DNA of 43,468 nucleotides from Nitrosomonas sp. Nm33 (lineage in GTDB: Bacteria; Pseudomonadota; Gammaproteobacteria; Burkholderiales; Nitrosomonadaceae). The stretch lies in assembly GCF_900107265.1 (NCBI RefSeq), contig NZ_FNPJ01000017.1, positions 1-43,468 of the forward strand, given 5' to 3'. Position numbers and translations under genes: made by a program. Positions 26,029 through 34,823 of the stretch are shown piece by piece. Position 1 is the stretch's first letter. Every line of letters starts with the position of its first letter. The notes beneath the pieces are model-generated. The model saw only the letters and a list, made by a program, of their open reading frames with translations, was not told the origin of the DNA and did not search any database.

Positions 26029-27270
26029 ATGCGTGAAAATCGAATCAGTCTATTTTGCCCGGGAGAGGGAATACGTGTGAGCGGTTGGCGTGACATGTTT
26101 GCAAAATGTGCGCTAGCCTTCTTTTGCATAGCTTTGTGGCAGAAGGGGTCTCTTTCTTATGCTTTCTTTCTTTTGGCATTTGCATGGATAATTGATGGAG
26201 GTTTCCAGAAATTCAGCAGACTGATTGAGGAGCCTTTAGCCTTGGGCATACTGGTATTTTGTGGCGTATTAGTTTTGGGATTGCTTTGGGGTGACTATTC
26301 AGATACTGGTCAGAATAAATGGAAAAAATATTTTATTCTTCTGACATTTATTCCTTTTCTTTCCTTGCTGAATAAAGAGCGATTACCCTGGGTGATTGCT
26401 GCTTTCTTGATCGGCTATTTATGTGTGTTATTGACGGGTGGCTATCAGTGTATAGTTTCAGGAGAAAGTGGAGTACCCTTTTTCGAAATCTCATACCTTG
26501 CTTTTTCAGCTATGTTAGGAATTGGAATCATTTTGATGGCTTTCTTAGGTAGTATCTGCCAGGTAAGGAAAATAACATTATTATATTGGTTTATTGCATT
26601 TGTACTACTTTTTTTACAATTTCATCAGAGCGCAAGGGGATTACTGCTAGCTACGGTACTTGCTTTATTGCTTTTAATTTTTCTACGCTATAGATCTCAA
26701 GGTAAGATATTTCTTGGTATTTTAGCTTTGTTTATGACTGTGATTCTCTTGATTGCGATGAGCAGTAATGTTTTCCAGGAAAGATTAAAGCTCATAGAAA
26801 GAGATCTGAGTTCAGTCTTGCAAGGCAACTATATGACTAGCTTAGGTTATCGTCTCGCAATATGGGATGTCGGGGTGCATGGGATTGCAGAGCGACCTTT
26901 GTTAGGGTATGGAACAGGTATGCCGGAAATATATTTTGAAGAGACCATACAAACCTACAAAAATGGTATATATAAAAATCTACCAGAATTCCAAAAAACT
27001 TCGCATTACCATAATGACTGGATTGAGATCGGTATGCATTTGGGAGGACTTGGTATTTTTGCACTCATTTTTCTACTGTGGAGCTGGTTTCAAACATTAA
27101 AGATCTACCAGCTGAGTTTGCTAGGGGTCATATTAATTTGCTATGTATTTCTAGCAGGATTGACAGATACATTTCTACTTTACAACAGGATACCAATCAT
27201 CCTGCTAGTCGTCACGGCAATAGTGATTTGCTGGCAAAAACCAATAGAGCCAAAACGCACAATCAGTTAA
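26029..27270 (+). CDS. O-antigen ligase / Wzy-like polymerase membrane protein
   Basis: The 413-residue protein has about 10-12 hydrophobic segments and the Wzy_C/WaaL-type features FHQSARGLLLATVLALLLL (about residues 199-217), GYGTGMPE at the start of the large periplasmic loop, and YHNDWIEIGMHLGGLGIFAL with the conserved His after it. Such proteins polymerise or ligate lipid-linked glycans at the periplasmic face. The ATG at 26029 has no clear ribosome site; a GTG at 26077 preceded by GGAGAGGGA would be a good alternative, leaving the first hydrophobic segment intact. It follows the transferases and completes the export end of the pathway. Confidence 0.88.
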   Translation: MRENRISLFCPGEGIRVSGWRDMFAKCALAFFCIALWQKGSLSYAFFLLAFAWIIDGGFQKFSRLIEEPLALGILVFCGVLVLGLLWGDYSDTGQNKWKKYFILLTFIPFLSLLNKERLPWVIAAFLIGYLCVLLTGGYQCIVSGESGVPFFEISYLAFSAMLGIGIILMAFLGSICQVRKITLLYWFIAFVLLFLQFHQSARGLLLATVLALLLLIFLRYRSQGKIFLGILALFMTVILLIAMSSNVFQERLKLIERDLSSVLQGNYMTSLGYRLAIWDVGVHGIAERPLLGYGTGMPEIYFEETIQTYKNGIYKNLPEFQKTSHYHNDWIEIGMHLGGLGIFALIFLLWSWFQTLKIYQLSLLGVILICYVFLAGLTDTFLLYNRIPIILLVVTAIVICWQKPIEPKRTIS

Positions 27271-27341
27271 AAATATAAAAAATTTATAGTGATCTAATTT
27301 TAGTTTAAATTTAGGTTTTTATGTTTAAGGAGGAGTGGATA

Positions 27342-28031
27342 ATGGCAAAAATACAGTCTCCAACAATGGAAAACCCAAATGTTTTGCTTCCAGTAAATCC
27401 TGCAATTGAGAAATATATGCGCAGTCTAGTGAAACAAACTGATCATCCAGTATTGATTGAAATGGAAGCCTTGGCAAAGCAGAAAAATTTTCCGATTGTC
27501 GATCGTTTGGTGGGTGTTTCCTTGGAAGTGCTGGCAAAAATGATTAACGCCAAGCGTGTGTTTGAGTTTGGCAGTGGTTATGGTTATTCTGCTTACTGGT
27601 TTGCAAGAGCAGTTGGTCCCGAAGGGGAAGTGGTATGTACTGATGGTAATGCTGCTAACAAAATGAAAGCAGAGCAATATTTATCCTCAGCTGGTTTATG
27701 GGATAGGATAGATTTTCATGTTGGTTATGCCCAGGAAATATTTTCGCAAACAGAGGGTATGTTCGATATTTGCTACAACGATGTCGATAAAGGCGAGTAT
27801 CCTAACGTCTGGCAAATGGCAAAAAACCGAATCCGGCCGGGTGGTCTATACATCGCAGATAATGTACTTTGGCATGGACAAGTTGCAATGGAAAATTTTA
27901 CTGACATTGTTTCGAACTGGACAGAAGCAATACTCACGCATAATCAGCTGATTTTCAATGATCCTGAGTTTGATGCTTTTATCAATCCAACGCGTGATGG
28001 TGTTATCGTGGCAAGGCGAAAAATGGCATAA
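27342..28031 (+). CDS. SAM-dependent O-methyltransferase (class I, Methyltransf_3-like)
   Basis: The 229-residue protein has motif I FEFGSGYGYSAYWFARAVG (about residues 72-90), VVCTDGNAANKMKAEQYL, and the O-methyltransferase segment MFDICYNDVDKGEYPNVW followed by RIRPGGLYIADNVLWHG. In CCoAOMT-like enzymes the middle motif is usually FIDADK; here YNDVDK keeps the Asp but changes its surroundings. The start at 27342 is chosen over an ATG seven codons earlier because AAGGAGGAG lies at the right distance before it. Substrate unknown. It may belong to the glycan locus or be independent. Confidence 0.85.
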   Translation: MAKIQSPTMENPNVLLPVNPAIEKYMRSLVKQTDHPVLIEMEALAKQKNFPIVDRLVGVSLEVLAKMINAKRVFEFGSGYGYSAYWFARAVGPEGEVVCTDGNAANKMKAEQYLSSAGLWDRIDFHVGYAQEIFSQTEGMFDICYNDVDKGEYPNVWQMAKNRIRPGGLYIADNVLWHGQVAMENFTDIVSNWTEAILTHNQLIFNDPEFDAFINPTRDGVIVARRKMA

Positions 28032-28043
28032 TAAAAAGTGTGA

Positions 28044-28082
28044 ATAAAAAGATCAGAGTGAAGTGATTTGAGTTCTTTTTAT
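28044..28082 (+). terminator. AT-rich inverted repeat with T-run
   Basis: ATAAAAAGA (28044-28052) and TCTTTTTAT (28074-28082) are perfect complements, 12 bases after the O-methyltransferase stop codon. The stem is A-T rich and the loop is 21 bases, so termination would be weak. Confidence 0.3.
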
Positions 28083-28125
28083 GTTTATTAATCAACTTAT
28101 TTAAATTATTCAGAGAGGAATATTT

Positions 28126-28383
28126 ATGGAAATTCATGTTTACGATACCTATGTAAAGGCCAGAGATGGGCATATCATGCATTTTGATGTATTTACTTCT
28201 GTCAAGGACGAGAAGAAAGCAATTGAATATGCTAAACAATGGCTAACTTCGATTGGGGAAGGGGAAGCAGTCGTTACTAGCAAGGAATGTAGATTCTGTC
28301 ATAGTCAGGGTGCACCTGATGATGTTGTTGAGGCAATCAACAAAGATGGTTATTTCATATATAAGATGGAAGGCTGTAAATAG
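28126..28383 (+). CDS. DUF2024 family small protein
   Basis: The 85-residue protein begins MEIHVYDTYVKARDGHIMHFDVFT, which I recognise as the DUF2024 family start. Further on it has AIEYAKQWLTSIGEGEAVV and a CRFCHSQGAP segment with a CxxCH arrangement, then a conserved-looking C-terminal GYFIYKMEGCK. The CxxCH would be a heme site only in an exported protein, and there is no signal peptide, so metal binding or chance is more likely. GAGAGGAA before the ATG supports the start. The function of the family is unknown. It is followed 50 bases on by an exported IalB-like gene. Confidence 0.82.
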   Translation: MEIHVYDTYVKARDGHIMHFDVFTSVKDEKKAIEYAKQWLTSIGEGEAVVTSKECRFCHSQGAPDDVVEAINKDGYFIYKMEGCK

Positions 28384-28433
28384 TAATGGCTGGACGAAGG
28401 GAAACAGCTGATAACTTTTAGGATTTTTATATA

Positions 28434-28949
28434 ATGAGACTGACTTTTGTAAAGCAATTTACCTTTCTGACTACGCTCATGATGAGCGGATTAGTCTATG
28501 CAGCTGATCCAAAAGTGATTGGTGAATTCAATGATTGGACTGCTTATGTTTATATGGAAGGTAATAACAAGGTTTGTTATATGGTTAGCAAACCTAAAAA
28601 ACAAGAAGGAAATTATACCAAGCGAGGTGATGTTTTTGCTCTTGTTACACACAGGCCTGCAGAAAAAAGTAAAAATGTCTTCAGTTTTGTTGCTGGCTAT
28701 CCATTCAAGCAAGGTAGCGAGGTAACGGTGAGTGCGGGTAATCAGAATATTAAGCTATTCACTCAGAATGAAACAGCCTGGGCACCTGATGAAGAAACTG
28801 ATAATAAGCTAACCAATGCGATTCGTAGTGGTAGCTCATTAGTTATTAAAGGGATATCTGCACGTGATAAAACAACGACGGATACGTTTGGATTAAAAGG
28901 TTCATCTTCTGCTTATGGCGCTATTTCCAAAGAATGTGGTATTAAATAG
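28434..28949 (+). CDS. Invasion-associated locus B (IalB)-like exported protein
   Basis: The 171-residue protein has a signal peptide of about 23 residues (hydrophobic FLTTLMMSGLVYA, cleavage after VYA). The mature domain matches the IalB family: FNDWTAYVYMEGNNKVCYMVSKP near the start, DVFALVTHRP, NVFSFVAGYPFKQGS in the middle, and a C-terminal TFGLKGSSSAYGAISKEC. The two cysteines (about residues 48 and 168) could form a disulfide in the periplasm. IalB proteins are named from Bartonella, but they are widespread in free-living bacteria and the role here is unknown. It seems to be transcribed with the DUF2024 gene. Confidence 0.82.
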   Translation: MRLTFVKQFTFLTTLMMSGLVYAADPKVIGEFNDWTAYVYMEGNNKVCYMVSKPKKQEGNYTKRGDVFALVTHRPAEKSKNVFSFVAGYPFKQGSEVTVSAGNQNIKLFTQNETAWAPDEETDNKLTNAIRSGSSLVIKGISARDKTTTDTFGLKGSSSAYGAISKECGIK

Positions 28950-29024
28950 CTATTTCTGTGGTTAATAAAATCCAGGGTAATATGTTGTACCAGTAGCCTA
29001 CAGCTTATAAATATAAAAAGTAAT

Positions 29025-29372
29025 ATGAATGACAAAATAACTATTTATCAGAAGCCTACTTGTAGTAAGTGCAGGACTACGCTGGTATTACTGAAAGAAA
29101 GTGGAGAAGAATTCGATAGTGTCAATTACTACGAAAAGCCTATGACAGTAGAATTGTTGCGCGAGCTTCTCCACAAGCTGAATATGTCAGCACGTGATAT
29201 TCTGCGCGCAGAAGAACCTATGGCTCGTGGTACGGAATCTGCAACTGATGAGGAGTTATTGCAGCTGATGGTAAAAAATCCGGATCTGATCCAACGCCCT
29301 ATCGTAGTGCGAGGTGATAGGGCAATATTAGGCAGGCCACCAGAAAATGTGAAAAAATTATTAGAGCAATAG
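29025..29372 (+). CDS. ArsC/Spx-family thioredoxin-fold protein (arsenate reductase-like)
   Basis: The 115-residue protein has the ArsC family's start ITIYQKPTCSKCRTTLVLL, with a CxxC at about residues 13-16. NYYEKPMTVELLRELLHKL and QRPIVVRGDRAILGRPPENV near the end are the family's C-terminal cis-proline region. Glutaredoxin-coupled ArsC proteins use a single N-terminal Cys and reduce arsenate; YffB/Spx-like members use a CxxC and do other jobs. The CxxC and the lack of any ars operon around it argue against calling it a true arsenate reductase. Confidence 0.82.
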   Translation: MNDKITIYQKPTCSKCRTTLVLLKESGEEFDSVNYYEKPMTVELLRELLHKLNMSARDILRAEEPMARGTESATDEELLQLMVKNPDLIQRPIVVRGDRAILGRPPENVKKLLEQ

Positions 29373-29399
29373 AAAAATAATTTTTATTTGCTAAAGAGA

Positions 29400-29430
29400 A
29401 AAGGCGGTCAAAGCTTTGCCTTGCCGCCTT
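29400..29430. terminator. Bidirectional terminator between the arsC-like gene and rplS
   Basis: AAGGCGG (29401-29407) pairs with CCGCCTT (29424-29430), with a further CAAAGCTTTG palindrome in the loop. It lies between converging genes, with an A-rich stretch on the left and T-rich tails on the minus strand reading, so it can serve both. Confidence 0.65.
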
Positions 29431-29458
29431 ACTAATAACTTATAGCTCCAAGTAAAGT

Positions 29459-29845
29459 TTATTCTTCCGTCACGCTACTTGTTGTATTACGAGTAGGAAG
29501 TTTTTCGCGAATTCTCGCTGATTTACCAGAACGACTTCTTAAATAATAAAGTTTTGCTCGACGCACATCGCCCCGACGTTTTACTTCAATACTGGAAATA
29601 ATAGGGGAATATGTCTGAAAAGTGCGCTCGACACCTTCACCACTGGATATCTTGCGTACAATAAAAGATGAATTAAGACCACGATTACGTTTGGCGATAA
29701 CAACACCTTCATATGCCTGAACGCGCTTGCGATCACCTTCCACCACATTTACATTGACTACAACTGTGTCACCAGGAGAGAAACCCGGGATAATTTTACC
29801 AAGACGCGCTATTTCTTCTCGCTCTAATTGTTCGATTAAATTCAT
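29459..29845 (-). CDS. rplS: 50S ribosomal protein L19
   Basis: The 128-residue protein has the standard L19 core: [67 protein letters not shown] and the C-terminal [20 protein letters not shown]. It lies at the 30S-50S interface of the ribosome. It is the last gene of the conserved rpsP-rimM-trmD-rplS operon, 30 bases after trmD. A ribosome site (AGGAGAAAAG, minus strand) precedes the ATG. The C-terminal tail ([12 protein letters not shown]) is a few residues longer than in E. coli. Confidence 0.98.
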   Translation of the reverse strand: MNLIEQLEREEIARLGKIIPGFSPGDTVVVNVNVVEGDRKRVQAYEGVVIAKRNRGLNSSFIVRKISSGEGVERTFQTYSPIISSIEVKRRGDVRRAKLYYLRSRSGKSARIREKLPTRNTTSSVTEE

Positions 29846-29875
29846 TCTTTTCTCCTAATATTTTATGGGATTAGT

Positions 29876-30646
29876 TTATTCTAAATTTTGAGTTCGTTTA
29901 AATTCTTCCAATAATTCTTCTTCTTCCTTGGAAATGCCCTGTTTGTATTTGGACTCCAATAAATCAGGCCGTTTTAACCATGTTTTACCAAGAGATTGCT
30001 GCAATCGCCAGCGATTTATTTTTGCATGATCTCCTGAAAGCAAAATAGGGGGTACGGAATCTCCCCGATATATTTCTGGTCGTGTATATTGTGGATATTC
30101 TAGTAAATTATTGACAAATGAGTCTTCTCTGGCTGAATCAGCGCTACCAAGTGCTCCAGGAATTTGCCGCACTATACTATCAATCAAAACCATTGCCGCC
30201 AGTTCACCCCCTGAAATAACGTAATTTCCAATTGAAATTTCTTCGTCTACCTGGCGCATGATTATTCGTTCATCAATCCCTTCGTAACGGCCGCAAAGTA
30301 ATATCATTCCCTGTAACTTGGATAATTGTAAAATTTTCTCATGATTAAGAAGTTTACCTTGTGGGGAAAGATAGATTACTTTTGTTTCGTTTATTCCTTC
30401 TGCTAGCTGCCTTGTTTTGGCATGGGCTATAGCCTCATCCAGAGGTTGGGCTAGCATTATCATGCCTGGCCCTCCACCGTATGGACTATCATCTACTGTG
30501 CGATAATTATCTTTTGCAAAATTACGTGGATTCCAAGTATGCAATCGAAAAATTTCATTCTTGCTTGCTCTACTTGTTATGCCATATTTTGTAATGGCAT
30601 CAAGCATTTCTGGAAATAGCGTAATGACGTCAATTTCAAATGACAA
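29876..30646 (-). CDS. trmD: tRNA (guanine-N1)-methyltransferase
   Basis: TrmD makes m1G37 in tRNAs with a G at 36, preventing +1 frameshifts; it is a SPOUT-class homodimer with a trefoil knot. The 256-residue product has [51 protein letters not shown] and [18 protein letters not shown], all conserved. I place the start at a TTG at 30646: AGAGGA lies seven bases before it, and the product then has the usual length and begins just ahead of [14 protein letters not shown] at 30679 would overlap rimM by 19 bases and add 11 atypical residues. Confidence 0.95.
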   Translation of the reverse strand: MSFEIDVITLFPEMLDAITKYGITSRASKNEIFRLHTWNPRNFAKDNYRTVDDSPYGGGPGMIMLAQPLDEAIAHAKTRQLAEGINETKVIYLSPQGKLLNHEKILQLSKLQGMILLCGRYEGIDERIIMRQVDEEISIGNYVISGGELAAMVLIDSIVRQIPGALGSADSAREDSFVNNLLEYPQYTRPEIYRGDSVPPILLSGDHAKINRWRLQQSLGKTWLKRPDLLESKYKQGISKEEEELLEEFKRTQNLE

Positions 30647-30660
30647 GATTTTATCCTCTG

Positions 30661-31173
30661 TCAGTAATCCATCCCCCAATCAATCGTTATTTTGCGGGCT
30701 TTTAAATCTATGTCGACAATAACCTGATCAATAAAGGGGATCAATCTTTCTTTCTGACCTTCTCTCGCAGATTGGACCTGTAATACATCGTTGGCTCCCG
30801 TTCTTAATAAGCCAATTACGGTCCCAAATTCTTCATTCTGTAAATTAAACACACTTGTTCCTATGAGATCCGACCAGTAGTACCCTTCTTTGCCATCCTC
30901 AGCTAGATGGGGCAATTGGTCGCGAGGAACTGCTATCTGCATACCTTTTAATTGTGTTGCTTGAGTTCGATCAAGATATCCTTCAAACGCAACGATCAAT
31001 TTGTTGTCATGAATATTGTATGATGCAATATTCATTGGTGACCAAGTATCATCACCTTTGCTTAGCCACCATACAGGATAAGCAAGCAAACTCTCGATAT
31101 TTTCAGTATAGTGAACGATCTTAACCCAACCCAGGATACCAAAAGGACCCATAATATGACCCATGGTTACCAT
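30661..31173 (-). CDS. rimM: Ribosome maturation factor RimM
   Basis: RimM binds S19 and helps mature the 30S head. The 170-residue product has the N-terminal [19 protein letters not shown] barrel with [26 protein letters not shown], then a PRC-barrel with [28 protein letters not shown] and [17 protein letters not shown] at 31173 is chosen as it directly precedes the conserved GHIMGPFGI; a TTG at 31233 is possible but would overlap rpsP by 35 bases and add a tail unlike other RimM proteins. It is the second gene of the rpsP operon. Confidence 0.93.
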   Translation of the reverse strand: MVTMGHIMGPFGILGWVKIVHYTENIESLLAYPVWWLSKGDDTWSPMNIASYNIHDNKLIVAFEGYLDRTQATQLKGMQIAVPRDQLPHLAEDGKEGYYWSDLIGTSVFNLQNEEFGTVIGLLRTGANDVLQVQSAREGQKERLIPFIDQVIVDIDLKARKITIDWGMDY

Positions 31174-31198
31174 GGATTCAGTTGAGCATTGATTGATA

Positions 31199-31465
31199 TT
31201 AGTTTTCTTGTGTAACTTTTTGTTGTGCACCAAATTGTTTTACCAGTCTTGTTACCGTACTGGATAATTGAGCTCCTTTAGATTGCCAATGCGTGAGTCG
31301 ATCCATTTGAATACGCAGCATTTCCTCGTCCCCAGCTGCTCGGGGATTATAAAAACCAACACGCTCAATGAATCTACCATCGCGTCTGTAACGAGAATCT
31401 GCAACTACCATATTGAAAAAAGGCCTGTTTTTAGCGCCGCCGCGCGCCAGTCGAATAATAACCAT
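31199..31465 (-). CDS. rpsP: 30S ribosomal protein S16
   Basis: The 88-residue protein begins [21 protein letters not shown] and continues [20 protein letters not shown], then [20 protein letters not shown], all diagnostic of S16. Length is normal. It is the first gene of the rpsP-rimM-trmD-rplS operon. The promoter must lie in the AT-rich 200 bases shared with glcF, but no box is clear enough to call. Confidence 0.98.
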   Translation of the reverse strand: MVIIRLARGGAKNRPFFNMVVADSRYRRDGRFIERVGFYNPRAAGDEEMLRIQMDRLTHWQSKGAQLSSTVTRLVKQFGAQQKVTQEN

Positions 31466-31664
31466 ATATTAATTGTATATTAACAAATCGAACTTAAAAA
31501 CTGGTAATTTTATGGTAATTTTCTGTAGCTTAGCAAGCTATAAAAATATAAAAATAAAAAACTTATTGGATTAACATGATTTGATAGATGTATTTCTGTT
31601 TATTTTTTATTTTTGACCTTTGTAGAAGAAATGTAATAACAAGATTTATTCAGAGGAAGTAGGG

Positions 31665-32957
31665 ATGCATACTAAGGATGATTCTCTAATCAAACCTTCT
31701 CGATCTAGCTTACTGGCAGAAGCAAATCGGTGTGTTTCTTGTGGACTTTGTTTGCCACATTGCCCAACCTATCGTTTAACGTTGTCGGAAGCTGATTCTC
31801 CGCGAGGGCGTATTGCTATGGTAAACGGGGTGGTGAGCCAGCGTATTCCAATGAATGCACGTTTTGCTGAACATATAGACCGATGTTTGACTTGCCGTGC
31901 TTGTGAGGTAGCTTGCCCCAATCATGTGGCATATGGACGGCTGATCGATGAGGCGCGCGACATGATGACAGTTTCACTATCGGACTTGCCAGAGGAAGTA
32001 GTAGTAAGAAAAAAGAATTGGTTCAAGAACCTGTTGGAGAGAGTGTTTATTGATAAAACAAAGCGTTTTGATCTTGTGCGTCCACTCATCTATCTTTTCC
32101 AGAAAGTTGGCTTGCAGGAAAAGTTGCAGCAAGCAAGCAATGTAAAAGGGACTAAACTCGGGCTGCTATTATCAAAATTGCCATTGATTGGCTTTCCGTT
32201 CCATGGGTGGCAAGAAATTTATCCAGCAATTGGAAGGAAGCGTGGAGAAGTGGCCTTATTTCTGGGTTGTGTAGCACGATTAGTTGATGTCGAAACGAAT
32301 ATTTCAGCAATTTTTGTGCTTAACCACTTGGGCTATACAGTGCATGTCCCCTATGCACAAACTTGTTGTGGAGCGTTGTACCAGCATAGCGGTCGAATAA
32401 CCAAGGCAGCGTATTTAATTGAGCAGAATAGGAAAGCATTTGCTGGGTTAAACATAAAAGTAATTATCAGTACAGCGTCTGGGTGTGGTGCGCATCTGGT
32501 AGAGTCTTGCTCTCAGAATCAAATGGAAAATTTTTCTGCTCCGATAGTTGATATCAATCAATTTCTAGCTGAGCAGGATTGGAGCGAAGTCAAAATCAAA
32601 GCTTTGTCAAAAAAAGTCGTTGTGCATGATCCATGTAGTATGCGTAATGTATTGCGTTCTTCTATTTACCCTTATCAACTGCTAGCGCATATTCCTGATA
32701 TTGAACTGATCGAGCTTGCTGGCAATAGCCTCTGTTGTGGTGCGGCGGGTACCTATTTTCTCGATCAACCAGAAATTGCAGAATCATTACTAAACGATAA
32801 AATGGCAGCATTAGCGCAATCAGCAGAAGCAAGCTATCTTGCGACAACAAATATCGGTTGTTTATTACATCTTGCGAGTGGATTAAGAAATCAAGGGAAA
32901 AAAGTAGAAGTATTGCACCCAGTAACATTGCTAGCTCGGCAAATAGGTATACAATGA
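31665..32957 (+). CDS. glcF: Glycolate oxidase iron-sulfur subunit-like protein
   Basis: The 430-residue protein has two N-terminal [4Fe-4S] ferredoxin motifs, CVSCGLCLPHCPTYRL and CLTCRACEVACPNHV, and two CCG domains, TCCGALYQHSGR and the later LCCGAAGTYF, as in GlcF and its relatives. GlcF works with the FAD subunits GlcD and GlcE to oxidise glycolate to glyoxylate at the membrane. Neither partner lies in this window, so they must be elsewhere, or the protein serves another CCG-type dehydrogenase. In an autotroph, glycolate made by Rubisco oxygenation would be the expected substrate. GAGGAAGTAGGG precedes the ATG. Confidence 0.88.
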   Translation: MHTKDDSLIKPSRSSLLAEANRCVSCGLCLPHCPTYRLTLSEADSPRGRIAMVNGVVSQRIPMNARFAEHIDRCLTCRACEVACPNHVAYGRLIDEARDMMTVSLSDLPEEVVVRKKNWFKNLLERVFIDKTKRFDLVRPLIYLFQKVGLQEKLQQASNVKGTKLGLLLSKLPLIGFPFHGWQEIYPAIGRKRGEVALFLGCVARLVDVETNISAIFVLNHLGYTVHVPYAQTCCGALYQHSGRITKAAYLIEQNRKAFAGLNIKVIISTASGCGAHLVESCSQNQMENFSAPIVDINQFLAEQDWSEVKIKALSKKVVVHDPCSMRNVLRSSIYPYQLLAHIPDIELIELAGNSLCCGAAGTYFLDQPEIAESLLNDKMAALAQSAEASYLATTNIGCLLHLASGLRNQGKKVEVLHPVTLLARQIGIQ

Positions 32958-33002
32958 TAAAATGAATAATTTGATTTACTTATAATAGCCGGAATTAATG
33001 CT

Positions 33003-33629
33003 ATGCTGAATATAGATAAGTTCATTATAGGTTTTGATAGTGCGTTGCGTACACTAACGGTGCCAGCTCAAACATTACGTGCTGTGCCGGGAAAAAATCT
33101 GCCAGAAGGTGAATTAACTGACGAAGAAAAAAATGAATCATGTGCATTGATGCGTGTTAACCATGTTGGAGAAATATGTGCTCAGGCCCTTTATCAAGGG
33201 CAGGCACTGACTGCACGGAATCAGGAAGTACAAAACGCATTGACACAGGCTGCGCGCGAGGAAACTGAACATTTGGCGTGGACAGAACGTCGTATTGCTG
33301 AATTAGGTGGTCGGAAAAGTTTGCTCAATCCAATTTGGTATGGCGGCTCTTTTGCTATTGGTTTAGCAGCGGGGTTGCTTGGTGATAAATGGAATCTCGG
33401 TTTTCTAGCTGAAACAGAGCATCAGGTTGAAGCCCATCTTTCAGAGCATTTGCAGCGATTGCCTCATCAGGATTTGAAAAGTCGCGCTATTGTTTCACAA
33501 ATGAAAATTGACGAAGCTGGTCATGCAACGATGGCAGTATCACATGGCGGCACAGAATTGCCATTACCAGTAAAATTACTCATGAAAATGAGTTCAAAAG
33601 TTATGACACAAACGGCATACTGGGTTTGA
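33003..33629 (+). CDS. coq7: Demethoxyubiquinone hydroxylase (Coq7-type diiron monooxygenase)
   Basis: The enzyme hydroxylates demethoxyubiquinone in the penultimate part of ubiquinone synthesis. The 208-residue length is normal for the beta/gammaproteobacterial form. Diiron ligands are visible as [18 protein letters not shown] (Glu), [11 protein letters not shown] (Glu and His), [14 protein letters not shown] (Glu) and [12 protein letters not shown] (Glu and His), in the repeated E...ExxH pattern. A hydrophobic segment, [17 protein letters not shown], fits membrane association. It lies 45 bases after glcF and might share its transcript. Confidence 0.96.
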   Translation: MLNIDKFIIGFDSALRTLTVPAQTLRAVPGKNLPEGELTDEEKNESCALMRVNHVGEICAQALYQGQALTARNQEVQNALTQAAREETEHLAWTERRIAELGGRKSLLNPIWYGGSFAIGLAAGLLGDKWNLGFLAETEHQVEAHLSEHLQRLPHQDLKSRAIVSQMKIDEAGHATMAVSHGGTELPLPVKLLMKMSSKVMTQTAYWV

Positions 33630-33678
33630 TGAGCAGGATTTTAGAAGGAAGCAGGAATTAACAGAAATTCTATATTTC

Positions 33679-33707
33679 AGATTGATCATATTTGAGATTG
33701 ATCATAT
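33679..33707. promoter_or_regulatory. Tandem 13-base direct repeat upstream of yqgE
   Basis: AGATTGATCATAT occurs at 33679-33691 and again at 33695-33707, 16 bases apart, each with a TGATCA palindrome. It lies 45 bases before the yqgE start. An operator for the yqgE-ruvX-pyr cluster is possible, but nothing proves it. Confidence 0.3.
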
Positions 33708-33751
33708 AGTGTGACTTGCGAGTTCGCATAGGTAGTAAAGAGATCTTTATC

Positions 33752-34312
33752 ATGAAAAATATCAACCTGACAGATCATTTTCTGATTGCGATGCCTAATT
33801 TGGCCGATCCGTTTTTTGCAAAAACCCTTACTTATATTTGTGAGCACAATGAACACGGTGCACTTGGACTCGTGATTAATCGGCCTACAGAACTAACTGT
33901 GGAGAAATTATTTGAGCAGCTTGGCATCCCTCTTACAGGTTCGTTCCCACCAGGGCGATTTGTATTGTTTGGTGGGCCTGTGCAGATCGACAGCGGATTT
34001 GTGTTACACCAGCCTGTAGGGAAGTGGAAATCTACGTTAGCAGTCAACCAGACAGTTGGATTGACATCTTCTGTTGATATTTTAGAAGCTATCGCAAATT
34101 GCGAAGGCCCTGAGCAAATATTGGTTACATTAGGTTATTCAGGATGGGCGCCTGGGCAGCTCGAACAAGAGCTGGCTCAAAATGCCTGGCTGACTGTTCC
34201 AGCCTCTTCTAATATAATTTTTGAAATGTCCTTCGAGGAAAGATTGCCTGCAGCAGCGCAGTTGCTGGGAATCAATTTTTCTAATTTATCGAATGATGTA
34301 GGGCATGCATAA
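33752..34312 (+). CDS. yqgE: YqgE/AlgH family protein (DUF179)
   Basis: The 186-residue protein matches the UPF0301/AlgH family: [55 protein letters not shown] and [20 protein letters not shown]. The family's biochemical role is unknown; AlgH is named from Pseudomonas alginate regulation. ATG at 33752 is chosen over a TTG 12 codons earlier because the family starts just before this segment. It is the first gene of the yqgE-ruvX-pyrR-pyrB-pyrC' cluster and overlaps ruvX by eight bases. Confidence 0.95.
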   Translation: MKNINLTDHFLIAMPNLADPFFAKTLTYICEHNEHGALGLVINRPTELTVEKLFEQLGIPLTGSFPPGRFVLFGGPVQIDSGFVLHQPVGKWKSTLAVNQTVGLTSSVDILEAIANCEGPEQILVTLGYSGWAPGQLEQELAQNAWLTVPASSNIIFEMSFEERLPAAAQLLGINFSNLSNDVGHA

Positions 34313-34823
34313 CTCGGATAACTGCATTCAAGCAACATTAACGATTAATAACTCAGTGCATGACCATGAAAATGTGTCAGAAATTGAGGGAAGATTGTCA
34401 AAGGGCACAGTACTGGCTTTTGATTTTGGAAAGAAACGCATTGGGGTCGCTGTCGGAGAAAAGGAGATGCGGTTAGCGCATCCGCTTACGACCATTCATG
34501 GTGAAATGACCAGGCAGCGTTTTGAGGCTATTGCCAAGTTGATTGAAACATGGCAGCCCGTATTACTCGTAGTTGGATTGCCAGTGCATGCTGATGGAAC
34601 GGAACATGAACTCACCCAATTAAGTCGGCGGTTTGCGCGCCGTTTGGAAGGGCGTTATAGAATTAAATCGGTTTTAGTAGATGAACGCTATACGACCATT
34701 ACTGCCAGATCTGCATTAGGTGAATTGGGTATTAAAGGAAGAAAACAAAAACCCATGCTGGATCAGATTGCAGCGCAGCATATTCTGCAATCTTTTTTTG
34801 ATTGTAACTATGCAACTACCTGA
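34305..34823 (+). CDS. ruvX: Holliday junction resolvase-like protein RuvX (YqgF)
   Basis: YqgF/RuvX is an RNase H-fold nuclease, linked both to Holliday junction resolution and to 16S rRNA 5'-end processing. The 172 residues contain [15 protein letters not shown] (first catalytic Asp), [16 protein letters not shown], and [17 protein letters not shown], then [15 protein letters not shown] with the last acidic residue. It is about 30 residues longer than usual at the N-terminus ([19 protein letters not shown]), and no good internal start was seen, as the frame opens within the yqgE end. The pyrR ATG lies inside its last codons. Confidence 0.94.
   Translation: MHNSDNCIQATLTINNSVHDHENVSEIEGRLSKGTVLAFDFGKKRIGVAVGEKEMRLAHPLTTIHGEMTRQRFEAIAKLIETWQPVLLVVGLPVHADGTEHELTQLSRRFARRLEGRYRIKSVLVDERYTTITARSALGELGIKGRKQKPMLDQIAAQHILQSFFDCNYATT

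Noticed and set aside
28300-28318. CxxCH in the DUF2024 protein as a cytochrome c heme site
   Set aside because: The protein has no signal peptide, and cytochrome c maturation takes place in the periplasm.
29025-29372. Bona fide arsenate reductase arsC
   Set aside because: A CxxC rather than a single-Cys site, and no ars genes nearby; Spx/YffB-like members are equally likely.
34720-34809. Extended N-terminus of PyrR from an upstream start
   Set aside because: The added residues are merely the ruvX coding sequence read in another frame; ATG at 34810 gives the normal PyrR length.
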